Assembly: GCA_964526375.1 (NCBI GenBank)
Contig: CAZGLK010000025.1
Coordinates: forward strand, 1 to 11,562
Length of the DNA stretch: 11,562 bases
Reading direction: 5' to 3'
From: CAZGLK01 sp964526375
GTDB lineage: Bacteria > Patescibacteriota > Minisyncoccia > JACQLN01
Shown here in pieces: positions 1 through 5,174 of this stretch (positions are counted from its first letter, which is position 1; every line of letters starts with the position of its first letter). The position numbers and the translations under genes are program-made. A model generated the notes under the pieces. The model saw nothing but the letters and a program-made list of their open reading frames with translations. It was not told where the DNA came from and ran no database searches.

Positions 1-1
1 A

Positions 2-343
2 GCGACATTTGCTTTTGGCTGGACTCCATGTGTCGGCCCTATCTTAGGATCAATTCTGACGCTTGCCGCGGCATCGGCAACAGTCGGGCAAGGAGCATTC
101 CTTCTTTCGGTTTTCTCTCTCGGACTTGCGGTACCGTTCCTCATCATCGCCGCGGGTATAGGTTCTGCGTCAAACTATATCTCAAAGTTGAGCAAGTATC
201 TCAATGTTATTTCGATTGTCGGAGGACTGTTTCTTGTTTTTCTTGGCATTCTTCTCCTCACAAACAAGCTCGGCGTGTGGATCGCGTACTTTTATCAGTG
301 GCTCAATTTTATCAACTACGAACGATTGCTTGATTATTTGTAA
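2..343 (+). CDS. CcdA/DsbD-family transmembrane protein, C-terminal part (5' end outside window)
   Basis: Reading frame 2 is open from the window edge to TAA at 341-343 and gives 113 residues. It opens with ATFAFGWTPCVGPILGSIL, the conserved Pro-Cys motif segment of CcdA/DsbD membrane domains. In that family a Cys pair held in the membrane passes electrons from cytoplasmic thioredoxin to extracytoplasmic thiol proteins. Three hydrophobic stretches follow (roughly residues 5-25, 32-52 and 65-90), then a short polar tail ending YERLLDYL. The N-terminal half, with the first Cys motif, lies outside the window. The overlapping ORF in frame 1 (28-333) is a shadow: it is Arg/Cys-rich and has no family features. 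The next gene starts 2 nt after the stop, so the two are probably co-transcribed. Family assignment is firm; the exact partner protein is unknown. Confidence 0.85.
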   Translation, partial: ATFAFGWTPCVGPILGSILTLAAASATVGQGAFLLSVFSLGLAVPFLIIAAGIGSASNYISKLSKYLNVISIVGGLFLVFLGILLLTNKLGVWIAYFYQWLNFINYERLLDYL

Positions 344-345
344 TT

Positions 346-561
346 ATGGTTAGGACGATAAAACAAAACGATACTTCGACTCTGCTCGGTACAAGTAAAG
401 AGTTGTACCAATGCGAGGAGTGCGGTTTTCATTACGAAGATAATTCGACTTTGCTCATCACAGGCAAAAAACAAGCGGAAAAATGCGAGGCCTGGTGCAA
501 GGAACATAAAAGCTGCAACATAGAAATTACCGCGAGCGCGATAGAAAACAAGAAAGGATAA
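346..561 (+). CDS. Small cysteine-rich protein, probable metal-binding, linked to CcdA
   Basis: This 71-residue protein starts at an ATG 2 nt after the stop of the CcdA-like gene, an arrangement typical of translational coupling. It has Cys at 23 and 26 (CEEC) and at 47, 51 and 57 (CEAWCKEHKSC), a spacing that suggests a zinc or other metal knuckle or a redox-active thiol cluster. There is no signal peptide or membrane segment, so it should be cytoplasmic. Residues 9-19 (DTSTLLGTSKE) and 32-42 (DNSTLLITGKK) are a degenerate internal duplication, also visible in the DNA. The second copy lies between the two cysteine groups. I recall similar short Cys proteins beside CcdA-like genes in candidate-phyla genomes, but cannot confirm this here. 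A role in thiol relay or metal handling with the membrane partner is inference. Confidence 0.7.
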   Translation: MVRTIKQNDTSTLLGTSKELYQCEECGFHYEDNSTLLITGKKQAEKCEAWCKEHKSCNIEITASAIENKKG

Positions 562-627
562 GCCTTTCTGCAATCGCTCTACTGGTCCGTGGAAGCGAGC
601 GGTCTTGATTCTCCGTCAGAAAACCAA

Positions 628-650
628 TGGGCGGCACTTCGTGCCGCCCA
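628..650. terminator. Hairpin between convergent genes
   Basis: TGGGCGGCAC and GTGCCGCCCA form a perfect 10-bp stem with a 3-nt loop. It lies between the 3' ends of the + strand CcdA cluster (ends 561) and the - strand phosphatase (ends 809). On the minus strand it is followed by TTGGTTTTCT, a modest U tract, so termination of the phosphatase transcript fits best. On the plus strand no U tract follows. The rest of 562-808 shows no coding pattern. Confidence 0.5.
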
Positions 651-808
651 CCGATTCGTTGGTCAAACCTGTCCTAGGCAAAGTTGAAGGAAACCGGAAA
701 GTCTAATCTTGGAGCCGGATTGTGAGCGATGTTAGAACCGCTGTGGCTGCACTGTCGGATTGTGAAAGCTTCGGAATGACGAGTAGGCAATTAACAAGAA
801 CAGGAACC

Positions 809-1435
809 TTAATTTGACGATCCGGAATCTACCCGAAGATGTTTAGTGCAATTCAGAAGGTGGATTTTAAAAACGCCATTCCTTTCAACATCGCAAATTG
901 TCAGCGCGGTGTTACCCGGCTTAAAACGTTCATATTCCTCTAAATTAAGCGGGCGTTTAAAAAGGTATATAAACAGCATTGTTAATATTCCGGCATGGCT
1001 AACAATAAGCAGGTTGTCATTTGGGTGCTGCCGAAGAAGCTTGCGGAAAAAATTACCTACCCGTTCTTGGGCCTCCTGATATGATTCGCCGCCTTTGGGT
1101 TTAAAGGCATGGAAGGGCAGAGGAGATTCTGTCATAGCCTTCTTCCAGTGCTCTCGTGGCCCGCCTTCGTAAATACCCAAGTTTCGTTCCCTAAGTTCAG
1201 GAGCGGTAATTAGTTTGGCTTCGGTGTGAAATTCCAGGACCCCTCTGGCTGTGTCTACGGCTCGCTTGAGATCACTCACATATGCATAGCTAAACTGCTC
1301 ATCTTTAAGACGCTGGGCAAGTTTTTGTGCCTGTGCTATACCATCCTCGTTCAATGTCCCGCCCATACCTTGTCCCATAGAAATGCCCGCGATGTTTTCT
1401 TTTGTTTCACCGTGCCTAGTGAAGATAACCCGCAT
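809..1435 (-). CDS. Histidine phosphatase family protein (phosphoglycerate mutase-like)
   Basis: The 208-residue protein has the complete catalytic set of the histidine phosphatase superfamily. The RHG motif is at residues 7-9 (FTRHGET), with His8 as phospho-acceptor. Arg58 lies in SDLKRAVDTA, Glu83 in LRERNLGIYEG is the likely acid, and His147 lies in VSHAG. Length and order match the cofactor-independent-style branch that includes CobC-, GpmB- and fructose-2,6-bisphosphatase-like enzymes. The substrate cannot be told from sequence; candidates are sugar phosphates, nucleotides or other small phosphoesters. It has no membrane segment or signal peptide, so it is cytoplasmic. It is transcribed alone. 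An extended -10 lies 8 nt upstream of the ATG, so the mRNA is probably leaderless; no Shine-Dalgarno is visible. The family call is secure, the specific reaction is not. Confidence 0.9.
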   Translation of the reverse strand: MRVIFTRHGETKENIAGISMGQGMGGTLNEDGIAQAQKLAQRLKDEQFSYAYVSDLKRAVDTARGVLEFHTEAKLITAPELRERNLGIYEGGPREHWKKAMTESPLPFHAFKPKGGESYQEAQERVGNFFRKLLRQHPNDNLLIVSHAGILTMLFIYLFKRPLNLEEYERFKPGNTALTICDVERNGVFKIHLLNCTKHLRVDSGSSN

Positions 1436-1443
1436 ATGCAGTC

Positions 1444-1452
1444 ATTGTAGCA
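1444..1452 (-). promoter_or_regulatory. Extended -10 promoter of the histidine phosphatase gene
   Basis: The minus strand reads TGCTACAAT, an extended -10 (TGn plus a 5/6 match to TATAAT). No good -35 lies at 17 nt. Transcription should start at about the ATG at 1435, giving a leaderless mRNA. Confidence 0.55.
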
Positions 1453-1560
1453 CGACTAGACACAAGCCGCTAACAGTGCTACATTTTATCTGTTCCTTCT
1501 GTATCACACAAGACAATACAAAAGTACCTTTCTAACAATTATCCTATGGGGGTTTATACG

Positions 1561-1833
1561 ATGCGCACACTAAATGTTCCACTCATGAGGCGGGATGAGG
1601 TAGTAAAGATTGTTAAGATCGAGGATGTTCCATATCAAGGCGCGGCTGGTTTACCAGCCGTGAGTGTCACCGATGATGAGAAGAATACCCATATTTTATC
1701 GGCGGTTGACTTTCCCAGCTACGAATGGGAGAAAATGAGGCCGGGTGCTAAATTGCACTTCATCATGAAAGAAGTGATTGTATCTGTGAGGATTTTGGCT
1801 GAGGGTGAAAGTCCAAAAATACCCTGGCCTTGA
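1561..1833 (+). CDS. Small protein of unknown function
   Basis: The open frame runs from ATG 1546 (95 residues) or ATG 1561 (90 residues, MRTLNVPLMRRDEVV) to TGA. I prefer 1561 because GGGGG at 1548-1552, which can pair with the anti-Shine-Dalgarno through one wobble, lies 8 nt upstream. Nothing similar precedes 1546. The protein is acidic to neutral and rich in Val, Ile and Glu, with a predicted beta-rich pattern. It has no membrane segment, no Cys and no motif I recognise. A strong intrinsic terminator 30 nt after the stop shows that it ends a transcription unit, which supports it being a real gene. It diverges from the phosphatase gene. Function unknown. Confidence 0.65.
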   Translation: MRTLNVPLMRRDEVVKIVKIEDVPYQGAAGLPAVSVTDDEKNTHILSAVDFPSYEWEKMRPGAKLHFIMKEVIVSVRILAEGESPKIPWP

Positions 1834-1862
1834 TAGTTGTTCCTACCGTAGGGTTTTCAAAT

Positions 1863-1898
1863 AGGCATACGCTAAAATGGCGTGTGCCTTTTTATTTT
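1863..1898 (+). terminator. Intrinsic terminator of the 1561-1833 gene
   Basis: AGGCATACGC (1863-1872) pairs with GCGTGTGCCT (1880-1889), giving ten pairs with one G-U. The loop is 7 nt, and TTTTATTTT follows directly. This is a textbook Rho-independent terminator on the + strand. Confidence 0.9.
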
Positions 1899-1910
1899 GC
1901 CGCCTGTAAT

Positions 1911-2020
1911 ACCCCGCCCCGAGCTTGCCCAGTAACTTAACTAGTTAAGTTACTGGGCTTGTCGCCCTTCAAATCCTTCAGGGCGACCCTGACCTTGTGG
2001 AACGGGTCGAGGGGCGGGGT
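1911..2020. repeat. Nested inverted repeats with a 10-bp outer stem
   Basis: ACCCCGCCCC (1911-1920) is the exact reverse complement of GGGGCGGGGT (2011-2020). Inside this outer pair lie three smaller inverted repeats in sequence: the 32-nt palindrome at 1927-1958, TCGCCC/GGGCGA at about 1962-1986, and a short GACC/GGTC pair. As RNA this could fold into a closed multi-branched structure. It is unclear whether it is a structured RNA, a protein-binding or recombination site, or a remnant of a mobile element. Confidence 0.5.
1927..1958. repeat. Perfect 32-nt palindrome, copy 1 of a dispersed repeat
   Basis: The 16-nt arm GCCCAGTAACTTAACT is followed at once by its reverse complement, with no loop. 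A near-identical copy with one extra central T lies at 11519-11551. Both are preceded by CTT and followed by TTG, so the shared unit is at least 38 nt. Confidence 0.9.
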
Positions 2021-2152
2021 CGGGTTCATTTTCCGGCCGTCGGTTTTTCAATGGCTTGTTTTTTAGAAGTTCAATCTCTAAATCAACGGAGTCTGCTAAT
2101 TGAAGCGGGTTTTTGCATGCTGGGGACGATTTCCCTAAAGAGGGAAGTTTAT

Positions 2153-2170
2153 GAGCGGGTAAGGGGAATC
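2153..2170 (-). repeat. Copy of the tRNA-Gly 3' end (distal copy, possible att remnant)
   Basis: On the minus strand this reads GATTCCCCTTACCCGCTC, identical to the last part of tRNA-Gly from the T loop through the discriminator plus one base. It lies 188 bp from the middle copy. To its left on the + strand, CGATTTCCCTAA (from about 2128) is a degenerate inverted copy, and TTCCCT/AGGGAA forms a small hairpin between them. Confidence 0.8.
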
Positions 2171-2256
2171 GGTCACAAATAATACCTCGCCGTCGCTCGG
2201 CATTTTCGCGACCCCGGCTCGCCCCGATTTTCTGCTGAAAATCGAGGGCTCCGCCT

Positions 2257-2299
2257 TTCGATTCCCCACGCGAGCAAAGTAGTTTGCTCGCTTTACCCG
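2257..2299 (+). repeat. Inverted tRNA-Gly 3' end split by a hairpin insert
   Basis: TTCGATTCCCC (2257-2267) and TTACCCG (2293-2299) together make the T-arm and acceptor 3' strand of tRNA-Gly, in the opposite orientation to the gene. They are separated by 25 nt containing a perfect hairpin: GCGAGCAAA (2270-2278), loop GTAG, TTTGCTCGC (2283-2291). The hairpin falls exactly between the T stem and the acceptor stem. Confidence 0.7.
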
Positions 2300-2339
2300 A
2301 ATAATAAAACAGACCCGCGAGGGGGTCTATTTTATTATT
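2300..2339 (-). terminator. Terminator-like hairpin next to the middle tRNA-Gly end copy
   Basis: AATAATAAAACAGACCC (2300-2316) pairs with GGGTCTATTTTATTATT (2323-2339). This gives 17 positions with a single C-A mismatch on + and G-U on -, and a 6-nt loop. It lies one base from the tRNA-end copy at 2341, mirroring the terminator beside the real tRNA. The A and T tracts make it a plausible bidirectional terminator. Confidence 0.65.
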
Positions 2340-2340
2340 T

Positions 2341-2358
2341 GAGCGGGTAAGGGGAATC
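2341..2358 (-). repeat. Copy of the tRNA-Gly 3' end (middle copy, possible att remnant)
   Basis: This is the same 18 nt as at 2153 and as in the gene at 2526-2543, on the same strand as the tRNA. It is 185 bp from the gene copy. Sequence beyond the 18 nt does not match a tRNA, so it is a 3'-end fragment and not a decayed whole gene. Confidence 0.85.
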
Positions 2359-2486
2359 CTCCTCACCCGTCGCTGCGCACGTGCCTTCGGCACAGGCTTC
2401 GCTCCTCCTTCGGAGCCTGGGTTTCCCAAACGCAAAGCAGTTTGCGTTTGGGAATACCCTTCGATTCCCATTCCTTTATCTGACCG

Positions 2487-2525
2487 CACAAACCAAAAAC
2501 CCCATAAAGGGGTTTTTGGTTTGTG
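2487..2525 (-). terminator. Terminator of tRNA-Gly, 17-bp perfect stem
   Basis: CACAAACCAAAAACCCC (2487-2503), loop ATAAA, and the perfect complement at 2509-2525. The hairpin begins inside the CCA end of the tRNA gene, and its stem contains A5 and T5 tracts, so it can terminate in both directions. It is also the centre of a longer inverted repeat: TTCGATTCCC at 2460 mirrors GGGGAATCGAA at 2536-2546. Confidence 0.8.
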
Positions 2526-2597
2526 GAGCGGGTAAGGGGAATCGAACCCCTCTCAACAGCTTGGAAAGCTGTGGTAATGCCACTATACGATACCCGC
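2524..2597 (-). tRNA. tRNA-Gly (anticodon TCC)
   Basis: The minus strand gives a complete 74-nt cloverleaf with encoded CCA. The acceptor is GCGGGTA with TACCCGC. The anticodon stem ACAGC/GCTGT holds the loop TTTCCAA, so the anticodon is UCC. The T arm is AGGGG-TTCGATT-CCCCT, and the discriminator is T. The gene is intact, although its 3' end is duplicated twice further downstream. The gene would read GGA (and, by wobble, GGG) codons. Confidence 0.95.
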
Positions 2598-2642
2598 GAC
2601 TAAAAATAGCTTCTTATCAATGAATATAGATTCTTAATCAAT

Positions 2643-2683
2643 AAAAAACAAGCCCAGCAGAACCACTTCTGATTCTACTGGGC
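2643..2683 (-). terminator. Intrinsic terminator of the minus-strand cluster ending at 2756
   Basis: On the minus strand GCCCAGTAGAA pairs with TTCTGCTGGGC (11 positions, one G-U), with a 10-nt loop, followed by TTGTTTTTTATT. It lies about 70 nt after the stop of the gene at 2756-3259. It also separates this cluster from tRNA-Gly. Confidence 0.85.
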
Positions 2684-2755
2684 AGACGGCAGGTCTTGCT
2701 TTGCAAAATCCAGCCAATTTTTAATTGATTGTTTGGAGCCGGTGACCACCCTGAT

Positions 2756-3259
2756 TCAATCGTCCAGCACCTGCACATTCGGCACCAAACTTATCGGCAG
2801 AACCTTAAGGGTGTCGTCGTGCGGCGGAGCCAGAATGCAGTGGAGCTCCGGCAATTCGTACTCAACAGCCGCGCCAACTCCGCCGGGCCCGGCAATAAAC
2901 TCGGTACATTTTGAGACCATGGCCACAACCGACTCACATCGGTAAACCACCAGCAAATTTTCACCGGCGTTAAAAAATACGCCATCATGGTTTAGGTGAG
3001 GTTTTTCTAACACAAACCGCTGAAGCACCAAAAACCAATTCCGATGGATTCTTTGATTGGCCCAGTGGTTCCATTGCTCCACGGCCGAATCCAGCGCCAG
3101 TTCGGCGCCAGAAAGCAAAGTTTTATCAAACCAAGCCTCAATGCCTAGAGCGTCGGCGTAAATCAGGAATTGCCACTCTTGGGTTACCCGTCGCAAAAAA
3201 GCGAACATATCTTCTTCACAGACAGGCCCCAGTTGCACTTTGGTATCAAATAAGTTCAT
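2756..3259 (-). CDS. Hypothetical protein
   Basis: The open frame extends upstream to ATG 3313 (185 residues). The start at 3259 (MNLFDTKVQLG, 167 residues) is far better because GGAGGT at 3264-3269 lies 4 nt before it. This is one of only two strong Shine-Dalgarno sequences in the window. The protein is mixed alpha/beta, Trp-rich in the first half (QEWQFLIYADALG, EQWNHWANQRIHRNWF) and acidic overall. It has a short hydrophobic Gly-rich stretch (AGPGGVGAAVEYELPELH) in the second half, with no signal peptide or clear membrane segment. I do not recognise the family. It is the last gene of a minus-strand cluster behind the membrane methyltransferase, 75 nt downstream of it, and is followed by a terminator. 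Function unknown. Confidence 0.7.
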   Translation of the reverse strand: MNLFDTKVQLGPVCEEDMFAFLRRVTQEWQFLIYADALGIEAWFDKTLLSGAELALDSAVEQWNHWANQRIHRNWFLVLQRFVLEKPHLNHDGVFFNAGENLLVVYRCESVVAMVSKCTEFIAGPGGVGAAVEYELPELHCILAPPHDDTLKVLPISLVPNVQVLDD

Positions 3260-3263
3260 GCAG

Positions 3264-3269
3264 ACCTCC
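3264..3269 (-). promoter_or_regulatory. Shine-Dalgarno GGAGGT fixing the start at 3259
   Basis: A perfect GGAGGT on the minus strand lies 4 nt upstream of ATG 3257-3259. It argues against the upstream in-frame ATG at 3313. Confidence 0.8.
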
Positions 3270-3334
3270 GTAGTTGCGTATATTTGCCTGGCCTTGTTGG
3301 ATGAAAAGAACAAATATCGACCTACATTCGTTTT

Positions 3335-3916
3335 TCACAAAAACATTCTGGTTTTTTGCTTGTATTCCAAATACTCTTCTCCAAAGCGCCCAATCAGTTC
3401 TTTTTCCTCCAGCCGCGCCGCCCAATATATCATTGGCACAAAATATAGCAGGAGCAGGAAGTTAATGGCAAGGCCAGAAAGAATGGCAAGGCCCAAAATC
3501 TCCAGAATGAACTCTAGGTATCTGGGGTGGCGGACGTATTTGTAAATGCCGCGAGACACCAAACGCGAGGGTGTTTTGTCTGGATTGATTTCCGGCAGAG
3601 CCATCAAGGTTTTAAAAGAGAGTGCCTTCAAACTGGCTATACCGCTTATGGCGCTAGCAGTCAGGAGTGTTAGCCCCAGCAGTGCCCGGTGGTTGTTGTA
3701 TAACCTCCAGGATAAAATTTCCGCCCTAAATTTTAAAACCAAAAGCAAAGCCATTAAATCCAAAATTCCAAAGAACAGCAAAAAAAGCCAGTAGGATTTT
3801 GTGCCTATTTTGAGCCACCATTTTACAGCCCCGTGAATCAAAACAAGAACAATGGGGATGGAGGGGTAATAAACAAATGCCGCCAAGGAGATTAAGTTAA
3901 TAATTTTGTGATCCAT
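3335..3916 (-). CDS. Membrane methyltransferase, isoprenylcysteine/phospholipid methyltransferase (ICMT/PEMT) type
   Basis: This 193-residue integral membrane protein has about five hydrophobic helices (roughly residues 5-29, 42-62, 79-97, 133-150 and 151-167). The C-terminal half has the ICMT/PEMT signature: RGIYKYVRHPRYLEF, with Arg129-His130-Pro131 and Tyr133, then the acidic pair Glu170-Glu171 in RLEEKELIGRFGEEYLEY, followed by FG and Tyr182. In this fold these residues bind S-adenosylmethionine at the membrane face. The substrate could be a phospholipid, a prenylated group or a small molecule; bacterial members are mostly uncharacterised. Its ATG overlaps the stop of the upstream gene by one base (TAATG), so translation is coupled to the 3916-4308 protein and a shared task is likely. 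Family call good, substrate unknown. Confidence 0.85.
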   Translation of the reverse strand: MDHKIINLISLAAFVYYPSIPIVLVLIHGAVKWWLKIGTKSYWLFLLFFGILDLMALLLVLKFRAEILSWRLYNNHRALLGLTLLTASAISGIASLKALSFKTLMALPEINPDKTPSRLVSRGIYKYVRHPRYLEFILEILGLAILSGLAINFLLLLYFVPMIYWAARLEEKELIGRFGEEYLEYKQKTRMFL

Positions 3917-4308
3917 TATTTATCTTTTCTGGCTGCTAGAGCGAATTCGTCGAAGTACTTCATCAATGACTCCGCAGAAACATCATACTCATTTTTCCCG
4001 AAAAACAAATCGCAGAAGATTTCTCGGGAGCGAGTGATTTCTTTCAGCCTTTTGACCCAGCGCGGGTCATTTATGGTTAGGTCAAAAAGTTCCAGCGCCC
4101 GCTCCGCCGCCAGGCGGCTGTAGGGCGCGTTTCCTTTTTGGCGCCAAGAAAAAGCTCGGCTGATTTCACCGCCGATATTGCCCATTTGATCAAGGATATT
4201 AAACTTTTGCCAGCGCGCGGCTAGATTATTCATCCAGCATTTTTTTACTGCTTCAATGATTCTCTTTCTAATTTCTTCATTATCGGTTGATACCCCGTGC
4301 TTTGGCAC
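3916..4308 (-). CDS. Hypothetical helical protein upstream of the membrane methyltransferase
   Basis: The frame runs from GTG 4308 (130 residues). The only in-frame ATG near the N-terminus is at residue 26 (MNNLAARWQKF), which would give 105 residues. The GTG is inside a hairpin (4294-4311) that also encodes the first residues, PKHG, so the true start is uncertain. The helix EEIRKRIIEAVKKCW before Met26 looks like protein and favours the longer form. The rest is almost entirely helical and charged: QMGNIGGEISRAFSWRQKG, then AAERALELFDLTINDPRW, then RLKEITRSREIFCDLFFGKNEY split over two helices. This pattern suggests a soluble helical-bundle protein. I have a vague memory of similar proteins in candidate-phyla genomes but know no function. 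It is first in the minus-strand cluster and overlaps the next gene by one base. Confidence 0.7.
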   Translation of the reverse strand: MPKHGVSTDNEEIRKRIIEAVKKCWMNNLAARWQKFNILDQMGNIGGEISRAFSWRQKGNAPYSRLAAERALELFDLTINDPRWVKRLKEITRSREIFCDLFFGKNEYDVSAESLMKYFDEFALAARKDK

Positions 4309-4311
4309 GGG
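4294..4311. repeat. Hairpin CCCGTGC/GCACGGG over the GTG start
   Basis: CCCGTGC (4294-4300), loop TTTG, GCACGGG (4305-4311). The GTG start codon of the minus-strand gene (4308-4306) is within the stem, so folding would hide it. The sequence resembles the hairpin at 10560-10580 (CCCTAGTGC-TTG-GCACTAGGG), so it may be a dispersed element and not a dedicated regulator. Confidence 0.55.
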
Positions 4312-4339
4312 TGGGGATTTAGCCTGTTAATCTCGTAGT

Positions 4340-4345
4340 ATTATA
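4340..4345 (-). promoter_or_regulatory. Candidate -10 (TATAAT) of the minus-strand cluster
   Basis: A perfect TATAAT lies on the minus strand about 30 nt upstream of GTG 4308, preceded by a poor -35. It is the only good promoter element in the gap between this cluster and the divergent LexA-like gene. Confidence 0.4.
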
Positions 4346-4466
4346 ACCCCGACTTTTTAATAAATACCATCCGGCTTTAGCCCGTGGTAGTTTATTTTTT
4401 GTCATTTTTTGTTCAGCCGTACTTTTCTAAATTTGATGTTCTTTGCTATCTGTGGGAAACTGCCAC

Positions 4467-4501
4467 TTGTTTAGGTTTTCATTAGGTATTATAATTTAGG
4501 T
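4467..4501 (+). promoter_or_regulatory. Promoter of the LexA-like gene with three TTAGGT repeats
   Basis: TTGTTT (4467-4472), a 17-nt spacer and TATAAT (4490-4495) make a near-consensus promoter. Only 6 nt separate the -10 from ATG 4502, so the mRNA should be leaderless. TTAGGT occurs at 4471, 4482 and 4496, overlapping the -35, the spacer and the start. The repeats are possible repressor half-sites for autoregulation; this is inference. No classic CTGT-N8-ACAG or GAAC-N4-GTTC box is present. Confidence 0.6.
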
Positions 4502-5128
4502 ATGGAAAGGAAGTCAAACGTGTGGACGATTAAGCCCTCCAAGCGGCAAGCGGAAATCCTGAAATTCATTACTGAATTTCAGCGAGATAAACGTTATTCT
4601 CCCTCCCTTGCGGAAATAGCCGCTCATTTTAATATTTCAGTTCCTACTGTTCACCAGCACGTTTCTTACCTGCGAAAGAAAAAACTACTCACAACGCAAA
4701 GAGGCAAAAAGCGCTCAATTCTTCCGTTTAATGATCAAACAAGCGATTTGGTAGAAATTCCCCTAATGGGGTTTATTGCGGCTGGGGGACCGATTGAGGC
4801 AATTAGAAACCCCGAACCGATCGAAGTTCCGCGCAGTATGCTCTCAAGAGACGCAAACCACTATGCATTGAAAGTGTCGGGTGTAAGCATGATTGAGGAG
4901 GGCATAGCTGACGGGGATATTGTTATTGTTCGTGAACAGCCAACGGTTGATAATGGAGAGAAGGCCGTTGCATATTTGCCGAACAGAGATACTGTAACAC
5001 TGAAAAAAATTTATCGAGAGAAGAGCAGAATAAAACTCGTTCCCGCCAATGCTACAATGAAGCCCTTCTATGAAAGGAATGTTGAGATACAGGGCAAAGC
5101 TATTGGAGTTTTAAGAAAAGAGTTTTAG
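4502..5128 (+). CDS. lexA: LexA-like SOS repressor / S24 autoprotease
   Basis: The 208-residue protein has the LexA plan and length. Residues 10-72 are a winged-helix DNA-binding domain (KPSKRQAEILKFI, then SPSLAEIAAHFNISVPTVHQHVSYL as helix-turn-helix, then the wing). Residues 85-208 are the peptidase S24 domain. The self-cleavage site is Ala94-Gly95 in GFIAAGGPIEA. The catalytic Ser is 129 in KVSGVSMIEEGIADGD, and the catalytic Lys is 168 in DTVTLKKIY. All residues needed for RecA-stimulated autocleavage are present, so it should act as a cleavable transcriptional repressor of DNA-damage genes. It lies just upstream of the restriction-modification module, 46 nt before the methyltransferase, which has its own promoter. 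Whether it is the chromosomal LexA or a paralogue carried with the module cannot be told here. Confidence 0.9.
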   Translation: MERKSNVWTIKPSKRQAEILKFITEFQRDKRYSPSLAEIAAHFNISVPTVHQHVSYLRKKKLLTTQRGKKRSILPFNDQTSDLVEIPLMGFIAAGGPIEAIRNPEPIEVPRSMLSRDANHYALKVSGVSMIEEGIADGDIVIVREQPTVDNGEKAVAYLPNRDTVTLKKIYREKSRIKLVPANATMKPFYERNVEIQGKAIGVLRKEF

Positions 5129-5166
5129 TTGCGCGCATAAAAGTTGCCGTGTATACTATAGTTAGC
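5129..5166 (+). promoter_or_regulatory. Methyltransferase promoter with controller operator over the -10
   Basis: TTGCGC (5129-5134), 17 nt, TATACT (5152-5157). The palindromic core ACTATAGT (5155-5162) overlaps the -10 within the longer motif TATACTATAGTTAGC, which recurs upstream of the HTH gene. A protein bound here would block RNA polymerase, which fits repression of the methyltransferase by the controller. The predicted leader is about 10 nt, with no Shine-Dalgarno. Confidence 0.6.
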
Positions 5167-5174
5167 GAACGAAT

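Noticed and set aside
716..765. CGGATTGTGA repeated at 716 and 756
   Set aside because: A 10-nt direct repeat 40 bp apart, with no hairpin, promoter or gene associated.
1950..2489. 179-residue minus-strand open frame as a full gene
   Set aside because: Most of it crosses perfect hairpins and tRNA-end repeats, its composition is Arg/Pro/Gly/Ser-rich and low in complexity, and it has no ribosome site. Only its last part might be a gene remnant.
2153..2543. CRISPR array from the three 18-nt repeats
   Set aside because: The repeats are too short, the spacing of about 185 bp is too long, the units resemble one another, and the repeat is the tRNA-Gly end.
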